A DNA stretch of 64,000 bases from Nissolia schottii (GCA_003254905.1 QANU01065503.1:174450-238449); one strand, 5' to 3'. Positions 1 through 12,636 are shown, counted from the stretch's first letter. Numbers and translations are program-made. Notes: generated from the sequence alone by a model not told the origin.

Positions 1-311
1 TAATCTGATATATTTACCGTCGTATCCTGCCGCCGGTAATGATTACACCAATAAATTATTGAATACACGTGGCTTTTTGCTATTTGTTGTAATTTTCCGT
101 CGGTTATGGCCGTCGGAAATGTTGTTCCCGCCTTAACCCGCTAAAAAATTATTGTTGGTATTTCCGTCGGGAAAACAATCCCATGGTAATAGCATGCCTT
201 TTTCACTGGTCGACCGGTTACCGTCGGCTATTTTGTTTTTTCCGACGGTATTACCGTCGGTTCGCGTTCGACGGTAACGTATCGACGGTAATAGTCATTT
301 TTGTTGTAGTG
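1..311. mobile_element. CACTA transposon, right end only
   Basis: The stretch is dense in short subterminal motifs of the form TACCGTCGG and its complement CCGACGGTA. It stops at 311 with TTGTTGTAGTG, the complement of the CACTACAA terminus of the complete relative at 35530-38476. The rest of the element lies to the left of the window. The terminal sequence and repeat motif are seen directly; assignment to the CACTA (En/Spm) superfamily follows from the termini. No coding sequence is visible in this part. Confidence 0.75.
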
Positions 312-1189
312 CATGACCTTTGTAAACTTCATTTTTTCTCTTAGTAAAAACTTGGAAGCTACTGTAGAAGGATGGTACGATGAATCTAGGAAGATTCTTG
401 TCACCGGCGATGGCGAAGAGGTAGCATTCGGGAGGGAGGAAAAATAACTCATCTAATTAAGCGACAAAGACAAATGATCCCTCGACGACCAAAAATGAGG
501 AGGTCAATGTTTTCTAGTGTTGTCAAAGTGCGAGGTTTCAAACCCTTTGTTGGTACTGGAGAAGGATTGGAGAGAAGCACAGAGTTTAGGGGTGTAAACC
601 AAATTTTGATAACATTTTTTTTCTTTGTAGTATCATCAAATTCTTTCTTTGTGATCTATGTTCTTTTCATTAAAAAGGAAAGAAAATTTTGTAAATAAGG
701 TGAACAATAAAAAGAAAGATGCATTATTCACCAGGAAAGAAGAAGGCTTTATATATGAGGTTTAGGGTTTGGTTAATTGTATGGGGTTGTTATTGTTGGT
801 GGCTGGAGTGTTATGATGGTGGTGATTGTTGTTAATGATGATTTGGTGGTTGTTGGTTGTGGTGGTCTTGATAGGGGTGAGGTTGACATGATGGTGTTGA
901 GAAGATAGTAAAAGGAAGAAGAAGAAGGAAGGAAGAAGATGATAACGGAAGTAGAAGGAGAAATTATAACGGAAGTAGAAGGAAGGAAGAAGATGATAAC
1001 ATCAAAATCCATGCATGCAATCTATAACAAATACAACAAAAATTTATCTATTCCCTAAATCTATACAACATGTCACAATAACAACAACTTAGACGCACAG
1101 CAACAGCAACAGCATACAAATTATATTATAGTAATGCAGATAACAACTCCATACATATAACATACAGTGTTATAAACAGCAAAAAAAAA
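312..1189. other. intergenic, no gene recognised
   Basis: No supported coding sequence. A purine-rich patch at about 921-1000 contains a short tandem duplication built on GATAACGGAAGTAGAAGG. The stretch may be the decayed interior of the minus-strand element whose promoter end lies at 1190-1680, but no transposase similarity is visible. Confidence 0.4.
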
Positions 1190-1680
1190 CTACAATGTTA
1201 TAATCAGCACGAAAAATTATTGATTAAACAAATAAATATTGCATAAGTAAAAAACTTACAAATGCTGATGAGCCGATCGAAGTGGAGCAGCGCCAGCGGC
1301 AAGTGCTCTGAAATTCTAGAGAGAGAAAATTCTAGAGAGATAAGGTGAATTTTAGAAAATGAGAGGAGTGTGGGAGAATTTGGGGGAGGAGTCAATTTAT
1401 AAGACGCAGGGATGGATTCGCCAACACGGTTAGCGAATTCAGGTCGAATTCGCCAAACGTGTTGGCGATTTTAGTGTAAAGTAGGTTTTGCTGTTTGCTC
1501 TAAATTCGCCAACCGTATTGGCGAATTCAGTGTTATGCTGTTTTTCTATTTTTCACTGAAATCGCCAACCGTGTTGGCGAATCTGACGTGGACGTCCACG
1601 CGTCTCGCGGCGTCCACGTCAGCCAAAACAAGGGCACTTTGGTTATATGTTTTAAAACGGGGGTATTTTAGTAATTAGTT
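1190..1680 (-). mobile_element. Mutator-like end with four hairpin cassettes and TATA leader
   Basis: Four imperfect inverted repeats built on ATTCGCCAACCGTGTTGGCG lie at about 1416-1439, 1446-1470, 1503-1528 and 1559-1583. A longer palindrome with arms TGACGTGGACG and CGTCCACGTCA follows at 1584-1621. On the minus strand these precede a TATA box (CTTATAAAT, about 1395-1407) and a C/T-rich leader. The order (hairpins, TATA, leader) is the same as in the elements at 24.3 and 33.6 kb. The transposon class is inferred from those relatives; no transposase is seen here. Confidence 0.45.
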
Positions 1681-1943
1681 CCTGTAGTAGGGGCAAAATA
1701 GTAAAAAAACTCAGAAGGAGAAGAAGTTAGGAGGGGTCATGGGGATGTTTAGCTCTTTTTTTTTTTTTTTTAATGACGAAATGACGTTGGTTTGGTGAGG
1801 AGAGGTGAGAAAATGGAGAGGTTGACAGACACATTAGCATCAATTGTCAGTCTCATTAATAGAAGGATTAACGTGAAAAACATTTAAAAATTTTGAGGAC
1901 TAAGTTAGCACTTTTTTTTGTAAGGGATCTAGTTGACTTTTAG

Positions 1944-2232
1944 AAGACGTTTGATATAAAGTAATGTAGATAGATTACCAGTAATCTTGCAATTAAATTA
2001 CCTCGCAATTCACATTGACATGTTTGGTTACGTAAAATTGCTAGTAATGTGGATTATCCAGTTAATCCCTCTCCAAAGTAGTAATGTGGATTACTCCCAT
2101 AAGAGATGTTTATCTAAATTACATTATTTGTACATATCAAATATAATAATTTAATATTACCAATAATTTAAAATATGATAATTTTTATTCAGATTACACG
2201 TAATGAACAATGTGTCAAACACCCTTTTAGAT
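1944..2232. mobile_element. probable MITE
   Basis: An AT-rich block of about 290 bp with loosely matching inverted ends: AGACGTTTGATA on the left, and the complement of a right end reading TGTCAAACACCC. It is flanked on both sides by TTTTAG, a possible target duplication. It contains several internal repeats of TAATGTGGATTA type. The ends are imperfect, so the exact limits and superfamily are uncertain. Confidence 0.4.
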
Positions 2233-2964
2233 CAATTTTCAAGACCTTACGTAACACTTTTCTCGTAAAATTCTGACAATATTTCTAGTAATAATTTTCG
2301 TCTAGTAGCATTACTCTTAATAAATCCATTGAAAACAACTTGCTTTTAATAGAATAAAAATTCAGGTGACAAATGCTCGTCCACCTTCAATCCGTGAATA
2401 ACAGCTCACCATGTTGATGCAAAGATGAAAAAGCAAAAAAATCCAGATTTTGAAAAAACACCTAATTCCGTAAATTCCCCCTTGCAATGATCCAATCAAT
2501 ATGAGCTGCGATTTGCAAAGCGCTTTGCTAATCAACCAACACAAATCTTGTACGTTACAAACTTTCCTAATGCATAAAACTTTTAACATCTTGTTGATTA
2601 ATAAAGAGGCCAGCTTTAACCTCATGGATATTTTCCTGGCACAGTCACGCTCCATTTCCATACTAGGAGTGAATGTGAATGAGCCAATCACTGAAACCCA
2701 ACCTTAGGTTAAACAAAAATTCCCATGTGCGTGTTTCGGAAATCCAAACGTGTGAATAAAAGCCGCACCCCTCAACCGCACTTCAGGGCATAGGTAAGAG
2801 AACCAAAAAAATAATAATAATTACAAAAATTAAACCTATTCTTATCTCTCTCTAAACCCTTTTCCCTTTCCCTTTTCCCTTTTCCTTTACCCCCACACTC
2901 AACACTTGCCAGTCCAGAAACATTGAAACGGTGAATGAATTGAGGAAATTGAAAGAGTGAAAAA
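2233..2964. other. upstream region of the epimerase gene
   Basis: No coding sequence supported. The last 200 bases, rich in CCCTTT pyrimidine tracts (about 2855-2895), are the likely 5' untranslated region and core promoter of the gene starting at 2965. A weak TATA-like AATAAAAG lies near 2755. Short open frames here do not resemble any known protein. Confidence 0.4.
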
Positions 2965-4302
2965 ATGTCGCAGCTAATGGACCAAACACCCTCAACTCCA
3001 GGGAAGCAGAAGCCAGAAAAATCACCATACACCCACTACCGCCTCAGGCTCCATTCCAAATTATCCAAGCTCACTCTCTTCTCCTCCTTCTTCATCGCCT
3101 TTCTCCTCTTCCTCTTCCTCCTCTCCCCTCCCTCCGCCACCACTACCACCTCCGCCGCCGCCCGCCGCCGCACCCTCGGTGACTTCTCCGCTGCCACCTC
3201 CGCCTCCTCTTGGGGCGGCTCCGACTGGGAGAAGCGCGTGAGCCGGTCGTCCCGCCGGAGCTCCCCCTCCGGCATAACCGTCCTCGTCACCGGCGCCGCC
3301 GGATTCGTCGGCTCTCACGTCGCCCTCTCCCTGAAGCGCCGCGGCGACGGCGTCCTCGGCCTCGACAACTTCAACCGCTACTACGACCCGAACCTCAAGC
3401 TCGCTCGCCAGCGCTTCTTGGAGCGCGCCGGCGTCTTTGTCGTAGACGGCGACATCAACGACGCCGTGCTCCTCCGCAAGCTCTTCGACGTCGTTCCGTT
3501 CACGCACGTGGCGCACCTAGCCGCGCAGGCAGGGGTCCGCTACGCGATGCAGAACCCTAGCTCATACGTCCACAGCAACGTCGCAGGGTTCGTGAACCTA
3601 CTAGAAGCCTGCAAGTCCGCGAGCCCGCAGCCCGCGATCGTGTGGGCCTCGTCGAGCTCCGTGTATGGGCTCAACTCCAAGGTGCCGTTCTCGGAGAAGG
3701 ACCGCACGGACCAGCCCGCGAGCCTCTACGCCGCGACGAAGAAAGCAGGGGAGGAAATCGCGCACAGCTATAACCACATATACGGGCTTTCGATCACGGG
3801 CCTGAGGTTCTTCACGGTTTACGGGCCTTGGGGAAGGCCCGACATGGCGTATTTCTTCTTCACGAAGGATATTCTGAAGGGGAAGCAGATTACGGTGTTC
3901 GAGGCGCCAGACGGCGGAACCGTGGCTAGGGATTTTACCTACATTGACGACGTTGTGAAAGGGTTTTTGGGGGCTTTGGATACGGCGAAGAGGAGCACCG
4001 GGAGCGGGGGGAAGAAGAAGGGACCCGCGCAGTTTAGGGTTTATAATTTGGGGAACACTATGCCAGTGCCCGTGAGCGAGTTGGTGGCGATTCTCGAGAA
4101 GCTGCTGAAGGTGAAGGCCAAGAAGAAGGTGGTGGCGATGCCAAGGAACGGTGATGTTAGGTTCACGCACGCCAATATTAGTTTGGCGCGCAGAGAGCTT
4201 GGGTATAGGCCTAGTACTGATTTGGAGACTGGGCTGAAGAAGTTTGTGAAGTGGTACCTTGACTTTTATCCAGGGTCTAAGAAGAAGAGTGCTGCTTGGT
4301 GA
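2965..4302 (+). CDS. GAE: UDP-glucuronate 4-epimerase (GAE family)
   Basis: Interconverts UDP-D-glucuronate and UDP-D-galacturonate, supplying galacturonate for pectin in the Golgi lumen. The 445-residue single-exon frame matches the usual plant family (about 430-460 residues, intronless). Visible parts: a short cytosolic N-terminus, one signal anchor at about residues 37-57 (type II membrane topology), a serine/alanine-rich stem, then an extended short-chain dehydrogenase fold. The NAD-binding TGAAGFVG is at 109-116, the SSSSVYG catalytic-serine region at about 229-235, and the catalytic YAATK at 255-259. The start is the first ATG in frame and gives the expected anchor. The first half is strikingly rich in G+C at third positions compared with its surroundings, as is common in intronless plant GAE genes. 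Which of the several GAE paralogues it is cannot be settled from sequence alone. Confidence 0.95.
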   Translation: MSQLMDQTPSTPGKQKPEKSPYTHYRLRLHSKLSKLTLFSSFFIAFLLFLFLLSPPSATTTTSAAARRRTLGDFSAATSASSWGGSDWEKRVSRSSRRSSPSGITVLVTGAAGFVGSHVALSLKRRGDGVLGLDNFNRYYDPNLKLARQRFLERAGVFVVDGDINDAVLLRKLFDVVPFTHVAHLAAQAGVRYAMQNPSSYVHSNVAGFVNLLEACKSASPQPAIVWASSSSVYGLNSKVPFSEKDRTDQPASLYAATKKAGEEIAHSYNHIYGLSITGLRFFTVYGPWGRPDMAYFFFTKDILKGKQITVFEAPDGGTVARDFTYIDDVVKGFLGALDTAKRSTGSGGKKKGPAQFRVYNLGNTMPVPVSELVAILEKLLKVKAKKKVVAMPRNGDVRFTHANISLARRELGYRPSTDLETGLKKFVKWYLDFYPGSKKKSAAW

Positions 4303-7300
4303 TTCATTTTTCCGTGTGGTGGTGGTGCTCTTTTTCTTGTTTGGAGATGAACAAGTCATTGTTTTATTTGTTGCTGTTGTCCATTGTGCTCTTTCTTATC
4401 CCTAAATCTTTAAACTCTCAACCCGCTTGATATCTGCAGAGAATTCATTTGATGTTGAGGAGCTTACGAAATTGCAGGTTTTGAGTTGTATTTAGGGGGG
4501 AAGAACTGGCATCATGGCTGTTTTTTTTTTTTCCTCTTTTTTTGTAATTTTGTTTCGTTTTCATCTTCAAATGTATGCCTTTTAGGTTAGCCATTGTACA
4601 GTCTTTGACTGAGATTTGAGAGATCAAATTGATATCTGTTATTTGTGCATGCTCTCTTTTCTCGTATGTTTTCAATTCAAATCATTTGAGCAGGATGAGG
4701 GTGCTATACTGTTCCGCCTCCTATTAATCAGAAATTGTGCTTATGGACTTGTTTTGTTGTGTTTTGGTTTATGCTAAGCTTGTCCTAGGGTGATGAGTTG
4801 CCTGAAACTTCTGTTGCTAAGATGATTTCTGTTGGATGTCACTCATTGAATTGCAACTCTTGTTGGCTTGGATATGTTTACCCTGGACTCCGTATGTTAG
4901 ATGCTTGGAAATGTGCATGTTTAGATCTATTTTAGTGATTTGAGTCAAAGCCAGGGTGTGTTTCGTTGTAAAATGTTGGCAGTGAATAAGTTTTCATCAT
5001 TTAGAATGCTGTTTGGTTTTAACTGTCACTCGGTATGGCCTCTTTGGTTCTTTCACATATTTACGCCATTTGGTAGCAGCAACTTTGGGTTAATGACTGA
5101 TCCTGTTGTGAGAAGTGTTTGAGCATGAGCCAAAATGATAATATGCGTGAAGTATAGGTCATGCATGACACTACAGTCATGTGGGTTGTGGTGATATTCA
5201 AGGAAGTTTTCTAGCAAATAATGTCGGAGAAGCTTCATTGTTTCCTTCAGATTATCTAGGGACTTTGGTCTTGTTCTGAATGATCAAGAATGGTACAAAG
5301 TTTCAAACCATGAATGCGTTTAGATTAGATTCCTTGTGAATTTAGAGTGAAAGCTTTGGACGTTTATGTTGTGTTTTGTTTGATATCAAGCTCTTTTCAG
5401 TCTTAAATAGTTATAACGTGCAGCTTGTAGATTTCCTAATTCTACTGCAAGACAGTTTAACTGTCATACAAAGCTTTTGTCAAGTGCATGTACAAATAAC
5501 TAGGCAGGGCAAGTTTGCTACAGCCATTAGATGAGTTAGCAAGGTCGGCAATGGAGGTCAGAGGTTCGCATTGATTTTCGGAATGCCCAGATCAGGAATA
5601 CAATACCACAGGGGTTATAGTCCTAAGTTTTGCAATGCTCGTGCATTGTAAGTAATTGAAGCATTAGATTAAATGTTGTCTTTGGTGTCATATTGTAAAT
5701 TATTTTCTTAGTTCAAATTAAGTAAAACTTCATTTGTCACCTACCGATTGATAAGGGACTGGCTATCTTGCTGCAGCTCTTGTGTCATTGCCAGAAAATG
5801 ATTGAAGCAGCTTCATACCAGCTGAAGTTGAATTGTTAACTTTGTTTCCTGTCAGTTTAGGCAACAAACTTGTGAGCTCAAAAGATCAAACAGAAGCTTC
5901 TTTCCTACCCTATAAAATCTCTTTTGATCTGGGAACATTTCTGTAGCTAATACTGAATTTACATTGAAGTAGCAAAAAGCTTTGCTAGATAGCATTAATG
6001 CTGGTGGACCTCATGTGCTTTGGTTGGGAGAGTATAACTCACAAAATGACTCGTGAATAAGGCTACCTATATACATTTGCTGTGACATATGCATCATCTT
6101 TGTCTTTAAACATTTTTTACCGCTTAATTGTAGTTGTCCTATCAAAACTTAAAACACATTCACACTCTAATTCTGACACATTATGAAGTTAGGTGATTTC
6201 AAACTCAACTTGCAAGATACCTGAAATTTGAGCTTGAAGTTCAAGTACTGAATACTAATCGCTGACTGATATCCTTCTCTGTAGGATCACATGGCTTTGA
6301 AGGTAAGGACAGGAAGAAGCCAAAGATATGAGACAACTCATGAGTTAATGGACCAGACTTAAAAACGATTGATCTCAGCTACTTTAATAAATGAGTAGTC
6401 AAAATTTGTGACTCAAGCTTTGTTCACTAACTCAGCCCTTGTTCTGTGAGCATATCGGGAGCTTGCTTAACCCATTATGACTCATTATAAGGTCATATTT
6501 CTGTTCTACTGGGCACATGCCCAAGATGGCACTCAGGTATGCAAACTGCTTTCATTGCCATGGTAATGTTGATACAAATTTATTTGGGACTACAACTCAA
6601 ATTTATTATGGACTACAATTCTCTAGAGGAAGAATCTTGTTTTTTGATGGCTCTGAGGTTTCTTGTCTATGAAACGTTTTATATTAGCCAAATATGTGCA
6701 TGTCTGTGTGATAGTAAGAACTATGAAATGACTTGCTCCTTCTACTTTGACGACGATATAAAGAACCATGCTATATATGTTCCATACCACATACATAATG
6801 ACTTTTTAGCTTCCACTCCAAGTCCACCCACCACTAAAAACTGAGATGACCAGAATTTATCCTATGATTGCTATATCAAACTGTTAAACCCCTGACGGTT
6901 CCAACTTGCATTGTTTTACAGGTCCAGGCCTTAACCCGTATAGCCCAACCTGAAACTGATAGGAAGATAGATAGGAGAGGAAGTATGAGTTAAAAAGCAT
7001 GCTTACATGATAGACGCAGTCTATTTACTTAAGTTTCAACCGTATTTTTGTATATATGCAAAGGCAAAGCTTTGAAGAACCGTAAATTGCTATGTTTCAG
7101 TTTTATTTGGCTGCTGGTGCTGCTTAGATCCTTTATTGGTCCTTTGTATTTAAAACGATCCCGATCACTTTGCTGCGACCTTTTACGAACTTCAAAGGAC
7201 AAAAATTTAGTACAGTTGAGGAATATAGAAAATAGGATGTTCATCGTAGTTATCAAGAGTCAAGACAGAGTAAGCTTTTTTTCACTCTCTAATGACAAGT

Positions 7301-8009
7301 TGATAACAATGTACAGCTGAAAAGCAAAGGAAGCAAAAATTTCAAGAGAGAACATTCGGTGGATAAGCTCTACAATTTGTTATGAGATCATTGAAAATGA
7401 TACGCTGCCCAAAGAAATGAATTATTAATAAGAAGCAAAGCACCCTTTGAATGAACCCATTTGTGACATCTACATGCTTTTGTTGAATGTTTTTTTTATA
7501 CAAATCTCATCGCACCAAACAGTCCTAATAACGCATATATGGTTTTGGTTGATAATAATGAACACACGTGCGATGTCCCAAATGTTAATTAGAAAATAGC
7601 GATCAAAGGCATTAGCCTGTTAGGCAATGGAATCATTCCGTATATATCCAGAGAAAAATATATGAAAGTAAAAAATGGTTGGAAAAAACGAATAAAAAAA
7701 AACAGTGAAATGTAAAAAATAAAATAAAATAATAATAAAAACATTGTAATGGGAAAGCAATGTAATTGTGAAGAGCGTGCATCTGGAATCAATCCCAATA
7801 ATTGCATCATCGGTTTTTCTGTCCGGTAGTGTTTTCTGGAGTTGTGCTGCATCGCTGGAATTGAATAAGGGGTTACCCCTTTAGCTGCAACAAACAAGGA
7901 AAAGAGCGAAGAGATCGATTTGCACTTCAATTCAACGGCACTGAAACGGGATTGGTGATGTGTGTATCATAATTGGGCTGGAAGAGAAACCGCACCTTCC
8001 TATTCAGCC
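4303..8009. other. intergenic between epimerase and maspardin genes
   Basis: No protein-coding exon can be supported over 3.7 kb. The first 300-400 bases are probably the epimerase 3' untranslated region. The last few hundred bases (about 7740-8009) are probably the maspardin promoter and 5' leader. Open frames within are short, lack family resemblance and are broken by stops. No terminal repeats or transposon signatures were recognised. Confidence 0.4.
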
Positions 8010-11000
8010 ATGAAAGGCGTCTTCTCGGCGCCCGGTGATTACATCCACTTCAAGTCCCAAGTCCCTCTTCACAAAATCCCCGTACGTTTTCCTTTTTTTC
8101 TTTCTTTTTCTTCTTCTTTCAATTCTCGTCCTCTTAATCGTTTTTCTCATTTCTAATTTGTTTCTTCCCGTTTTGGTTCTAGGTTTTATACCCTAGCTTT
8201 GCTTCATTCTTTTCCTCTTTTTTTTTTAGTTTGAATTCGATGTTTTTCGATAGCATCAACTGTTTGGCGCTTGCAGTTGATTGATTCGGTGATAGAATAA
8301 TATACGTATGTTTTTAGAAGCTAGATTACGTGGGTTCCTTTCACAGACATTCAAATTAATTGGCTCATTTCCTGAATCTTCCAGTCTTCTGGATGTTGCT
8401 GTTTCTAAACTCATTGTTCGATTCTGCTTGCTGTTTCTGAATCATTCGATACCTAATTTGATTGGGGAAAATTCCGTTATGCAATTCCACCTGTTTGCTC
8501 TTGCAGATTGGCACTAAGCAGTGGCGATATTATGATTTTGGTCCGAAAGCTGTGCCTCCACTTATATGTCTTCCTGGAACAGCCGGAACAGCCGATGTAT
8601 ACTACAAACAGATCATGTCCTTGTCCATGAAGGTACTGCATATCATAACAGAATAGATATTGTCACTTAAAATGTATTTCCGCTATGTATAGGCTCAAAG
8701 CTTCATGTAACCGTTTGGGTGTAAAAGTTACACATGGCTAACTTCAAAAATGCTCTTTTGCAGTTCTGACTGCTGCTAAACAAGAGAGAGCAATAGCCTA
8801 GATAGTGGACAACTGCATGATGAAGTGTAGTTAACGGTTAACTTGTGTTGGCTAATGAAAGGGTCTATTAGATATCTCTTTTAAATTCATAATGAACCCA
8901 GGTGCTAAATATTATGGATTGGATTTCAGTTTCATGGATGCAAACAAAACCTATATTTGTCGTGACTCGTGATATATATCAAATTTTAAACTGTGGACCC
9001 CATCTTTGTAACTCACGCACCCCTCTTAGAGAAAGGGGTGATTGTGTATTTATATGACAATTCGTATAAAATCATTTGTGATAAATAGAACCGCTATGCG
9101 ACAAAATATTATTGTCGTATATTGCCAGTTTTAATTTTTTTTTTTTTTTTTGGTTGTAAATACTTTCAGTAATCCTCATATTTTGCAGTGTTTGAAGTTG
9201 AAGGTATAACCGAAGTGGTCATTTTGTGCAGGGCTACCGTGTCATATCTGTTGACATACCTTGCGTGTGGAGTCATACGGAGTGGATTCAAGCATTTGAA
9301 AAGTTCTTGGATGCTATTGATGTACACCATGTATGATCTCAAACTTTCACCGTACTTTCTACCACCAACGTTTACTGTCATATTGGTATTTCGCATTATC
9401 TGCTCCTTTTCATCTATAATTTTATTGTGTCTTCTGATGTAGTTGCTAAATATCTTGGAGATATTGGTCATATCAATTAACAGAAAACCCTGTAATTTCT
9501 AGTTGACAATTTGTTTAGAAAGAGTTATTTTAACATCCCTTGAAATTCTTATGATTTTTCAGTTTTATGTATCCTCTAATGTTCATACATCAGAAAAGCC
9601 TTTTAACTCATGTTTTGCACCATTATCATTTCATTAGAAGTTGTAACGTTATAACTTCGGATAATGTGAAGGATGCCCATATAGCTTTGCCTTAAGGAAA
9701 GAATGATTCCTAGATCGTTCCATGATTTTGAGACTTGCTGTAGGATAAGTTGGGAAAACAACCCTATCCCAATCTTAAGCCTAACCCCAATCTACTAACA
9801 CACTTTGAATGTGCTCACTGAAAATTACCTGATTTTATTGAATGTCCACAAAGGAATTCCTCCAAGACGACAAGTGACTGTTATTCTGCTTCCTTGAATC
9901 TATCAAGAGTAGACAGATGCAAGTGGGGATAGAGAATTGATACAAGAAGATTGAAAAAGTTTGGGTTCCAGAATAGTACTTCAGACAAATCTCCCTCAAG
10001 CATTTCATAAATTCTTTGGCCCTCCAACTTGATTATGACTGAATTCTCCACGTCAGAAGACTTCCTTCTCCTATTTATATGAACTAATTCTGCTTCTTCC
10101 TATTATAAACTTTCTTAAGAGGGGGTCTAACAGATTGTTGAGTTTGAAATGTGCTCTGCATAATACATGCTTTCAATACTTTTCCCAAGATATCACTCCA
10201 CTAGCTGTACACATCTATGTCTGAACAGATTTAGTATACTATACATTTTAGAACATATCTCTCCACTACCTCTGTACCCATCTACATCCAAAAATATTTA
10301 ATATACTAATTTAATCTGTCTGACAGATACATCTTTATGGAACATCACTTGGTGGCTTCCTGGCACAAGTTTTTGCTCAGCATCGTCCAAGGCGAGTTCG
10401 GTCATTGGTTCTATCAAACTCATTTTTGGAGACAAGAAGTTTCTCTGCTGCAATGCCATGGGCTCCTGTGTAATTCTCTCTGATCCTGTTGTAAAGAGTA
10501 ACAATAGATATTGGCGAGAAACGAGCAAATTGCCTGTGTTTTTGTGTTCTTTTAATTTATGAATGATAAACTGCAATGTATGCTGACCTAGTGAAATTTC
10601 TAGCTAACAAAAGCATCCATGTTTATTTTGTCTATACATATAGGACTGTCAGCAATGTGTAATCACATTAATCACAAGGAAACTAGAATACTTTTACCAT
10701 GATGAATTTGTAGTGTGGCAGAAGACTACCCCTTAATAGTCCATTAAACTCTGCATTCTCCATAAGCACTAATATAAGCCCTTGCTAAGACATATGGCAT
10801 GCCCTGACCTTGGAATGGGGCAACCTCCCCCACCTCTAAATTTTTTTATAAATAAAAATAAATAAATAAATAAGACTGCCTTATCTGTCTTATATGGAAA
10901 TTTCTCTATTTCCTGAAAGTTCATTAGATCTATTCTGCTCTTCATCTATTAACTGATCCAGCTTTACTGTTAAAATTTACAGTGTTAGTTGGACCCCTTC

Positions 11001-12636
11001 TTTTTTGCTGAAGAGGTATGTCTTAACAGGAATTCGTGATGGTCCCCATGAACCATTTATTGCGGATTCAGTGGACTTTGTCGTTTCTCAGGTAATCTTT
11101 ATCTTGCATAGGGTGGCTTTTTTTTTTTTCAATAAACCTTAAAAGGAAAACTCAAACAAATGGCCTCAAATCTGATGGTTATTTGCTATCAATGCCTTCC
11201 AATATGTTAAAAGTTTTCTCGTTTTGAGAGAACAAAGAGAGTTAGCTTTTGCTTTAGGGTTTCGGGTTTAGACAATAAAGAGATTTCAGGGACTAGGCAA
11301 CGTTTTTTTCCGATACATCAGTAAAGAAAGAAAAAGAAAACAAACTACCAATGGGCCAGTCAACATTGCTCAGGCACTCCTGCATTTTCTTTAAAATGTA
11401 AATCTATATCCTGTTGATAAGACTTGTTTGTGTTTGTATTATTTAACTTACTTGTTTGGTTAACTTGATTAAAAATATGTGGCTTAATTCAGGTGGAAAC
11501 CCTCTCAAGAGATGACTTGGCCTCTAGACTGTCGCTGACAACCAGTGACGCTTCAGTTGGGCCCCTTCTTCTTTCAGATTCAGCTATCACTCTAATGGAT
11601 GTATGTGTCTCATTCTTAATTTGTTTACTTCTGTATCATAGAGATCGTACCTTTCTGGAAGGATTTTTTCCCCCTCTTTTTTTGCATGGTATTTTGTTTA
11701 TCTTAGCCATTCTCTATTTAGATTAATAGGTAATCTTATTGTCTTAGTGTACCTAGTACATGCTCTGGTTTTCTGTAATCCATATACCACCACCCTCTAG
11801 TTGGTATGCTAAATTCTGCTAGCAATTATTTCCAAGATCCACCAGAAAAATTGCTTGTGATTTGCCTTCCAATTATGACACAGAATAGTGTGGTATAAGA
11901 TCTTTCATAACTCCATTTTCATCCCTTCTTACATGGTCTTGCACCCTTCTTAAAGACTAATGACTACTGCGCAATTCCTCAACAACTTAAAGACCAGTTG
12001 AGTGAAAGGTATCCTGAGGCAAGGCGTGCATACTTGAAAACAGGTGGAGATTTTCCTTTCCTTTCACGACCGGATGAAGTTAATTTACATCTTCAGGTAT
12101 CTGTGGTATTTTTATTTTACTTGGGAGTTGGGATTTGTTTGATAGTCTTGAGCTCATGGATTTTTATGCTTTAACTTGTCTACATTGTGGCAGTTGCACC
12201 TTCGGCGCGTTGGTGTAGAAGCCAGGCCAGATTTGGTTCACAGTATTCCTAAAGATGGCCTTGGAGGAAGTCGTAGCAAAGAAAATGACGATGGAGATGA
12301 CTCTGACAAGTCACCTAAGGATGAAGGGGGAGGTTCAGAAAATCCATCTGCTGAAAGTGAGATACATCCTGCCCCAGAAAGCTCAGAATCCCATAATTTA
12401 GACGACAACCAGCCACTCGAAAGTTCAGAAAGTTGTCACAACAATCATGAAGTCACAAAGGAAAAGCACATTGTGCCTACCGAAACTGATGTACATTTTA
12501 TGTGGGAATATGCTGTTCTTTTTTATCTTCTTCGTTATATCAGTTCACTGTACATTATCTGCAACTATTCTTTGGAATTTAGGCTAGTTGTGTAAGAAGG
12601 AACTGTTTGGGATATACTATGTATCATGATGCGTGA
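8010..12636 (+). CDS. maspardin-like alpha/beta hydrolase (SPG21 homologue)
   Basis: Cytosolic/endosomal alpha/beta-hydrolase-fold protein related to human maspardin (SPG21); its substrate is unknown. Exons by splice signals and unbroken frame: 8010-8081, 8507-8632, 9232-9330, 10327-10469, 10983-11091, 11493-11600, 11956-12096, 12194-12490 and 12583-12636, giving about 382 residues. The N-terminus reads MKGVFSAPGDYIHFKSQVP. The nucleophile-elbow motif YGTSLGG has Ser106, followed by FLAQVFAQHRPRRVRSLVLS. After about residue 270 comes a plant-type acidic, Ser/Glu-rich tail that is probably disordered. The last intron is inferred: reading through gives a hydrophobic end (stop at 12593-12595), while splicing 12490 to 12583 gives a short end reading ASCVRRNCLGYTMYHDA, which I favour. 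All other junctions are strongly supported by frame and family similarity. Confidence 0.93.

Noticed and set aside
3036-3560. Long frames on both strands overlapping the epimerase gene
   Set aside because: Produced by the high G+C third positions of the true gene; low-complexity Arg/Pro/Glu content and no family resemblance.
9741-10136. Possible solo LTR in intron 3 of the maspardin gene (TGTAGG...TAACA)
   Set aside because: The 5-base flanks differ and no related copy is seen in the window.
12491-12595. Maspardin coding sequence read through to the stop at 12593-12595
   Set aside because: Good donor and acceptor sites flank this stretch, and the spliced end is more like a soluble hydrolase tail; kept only as an alternative.
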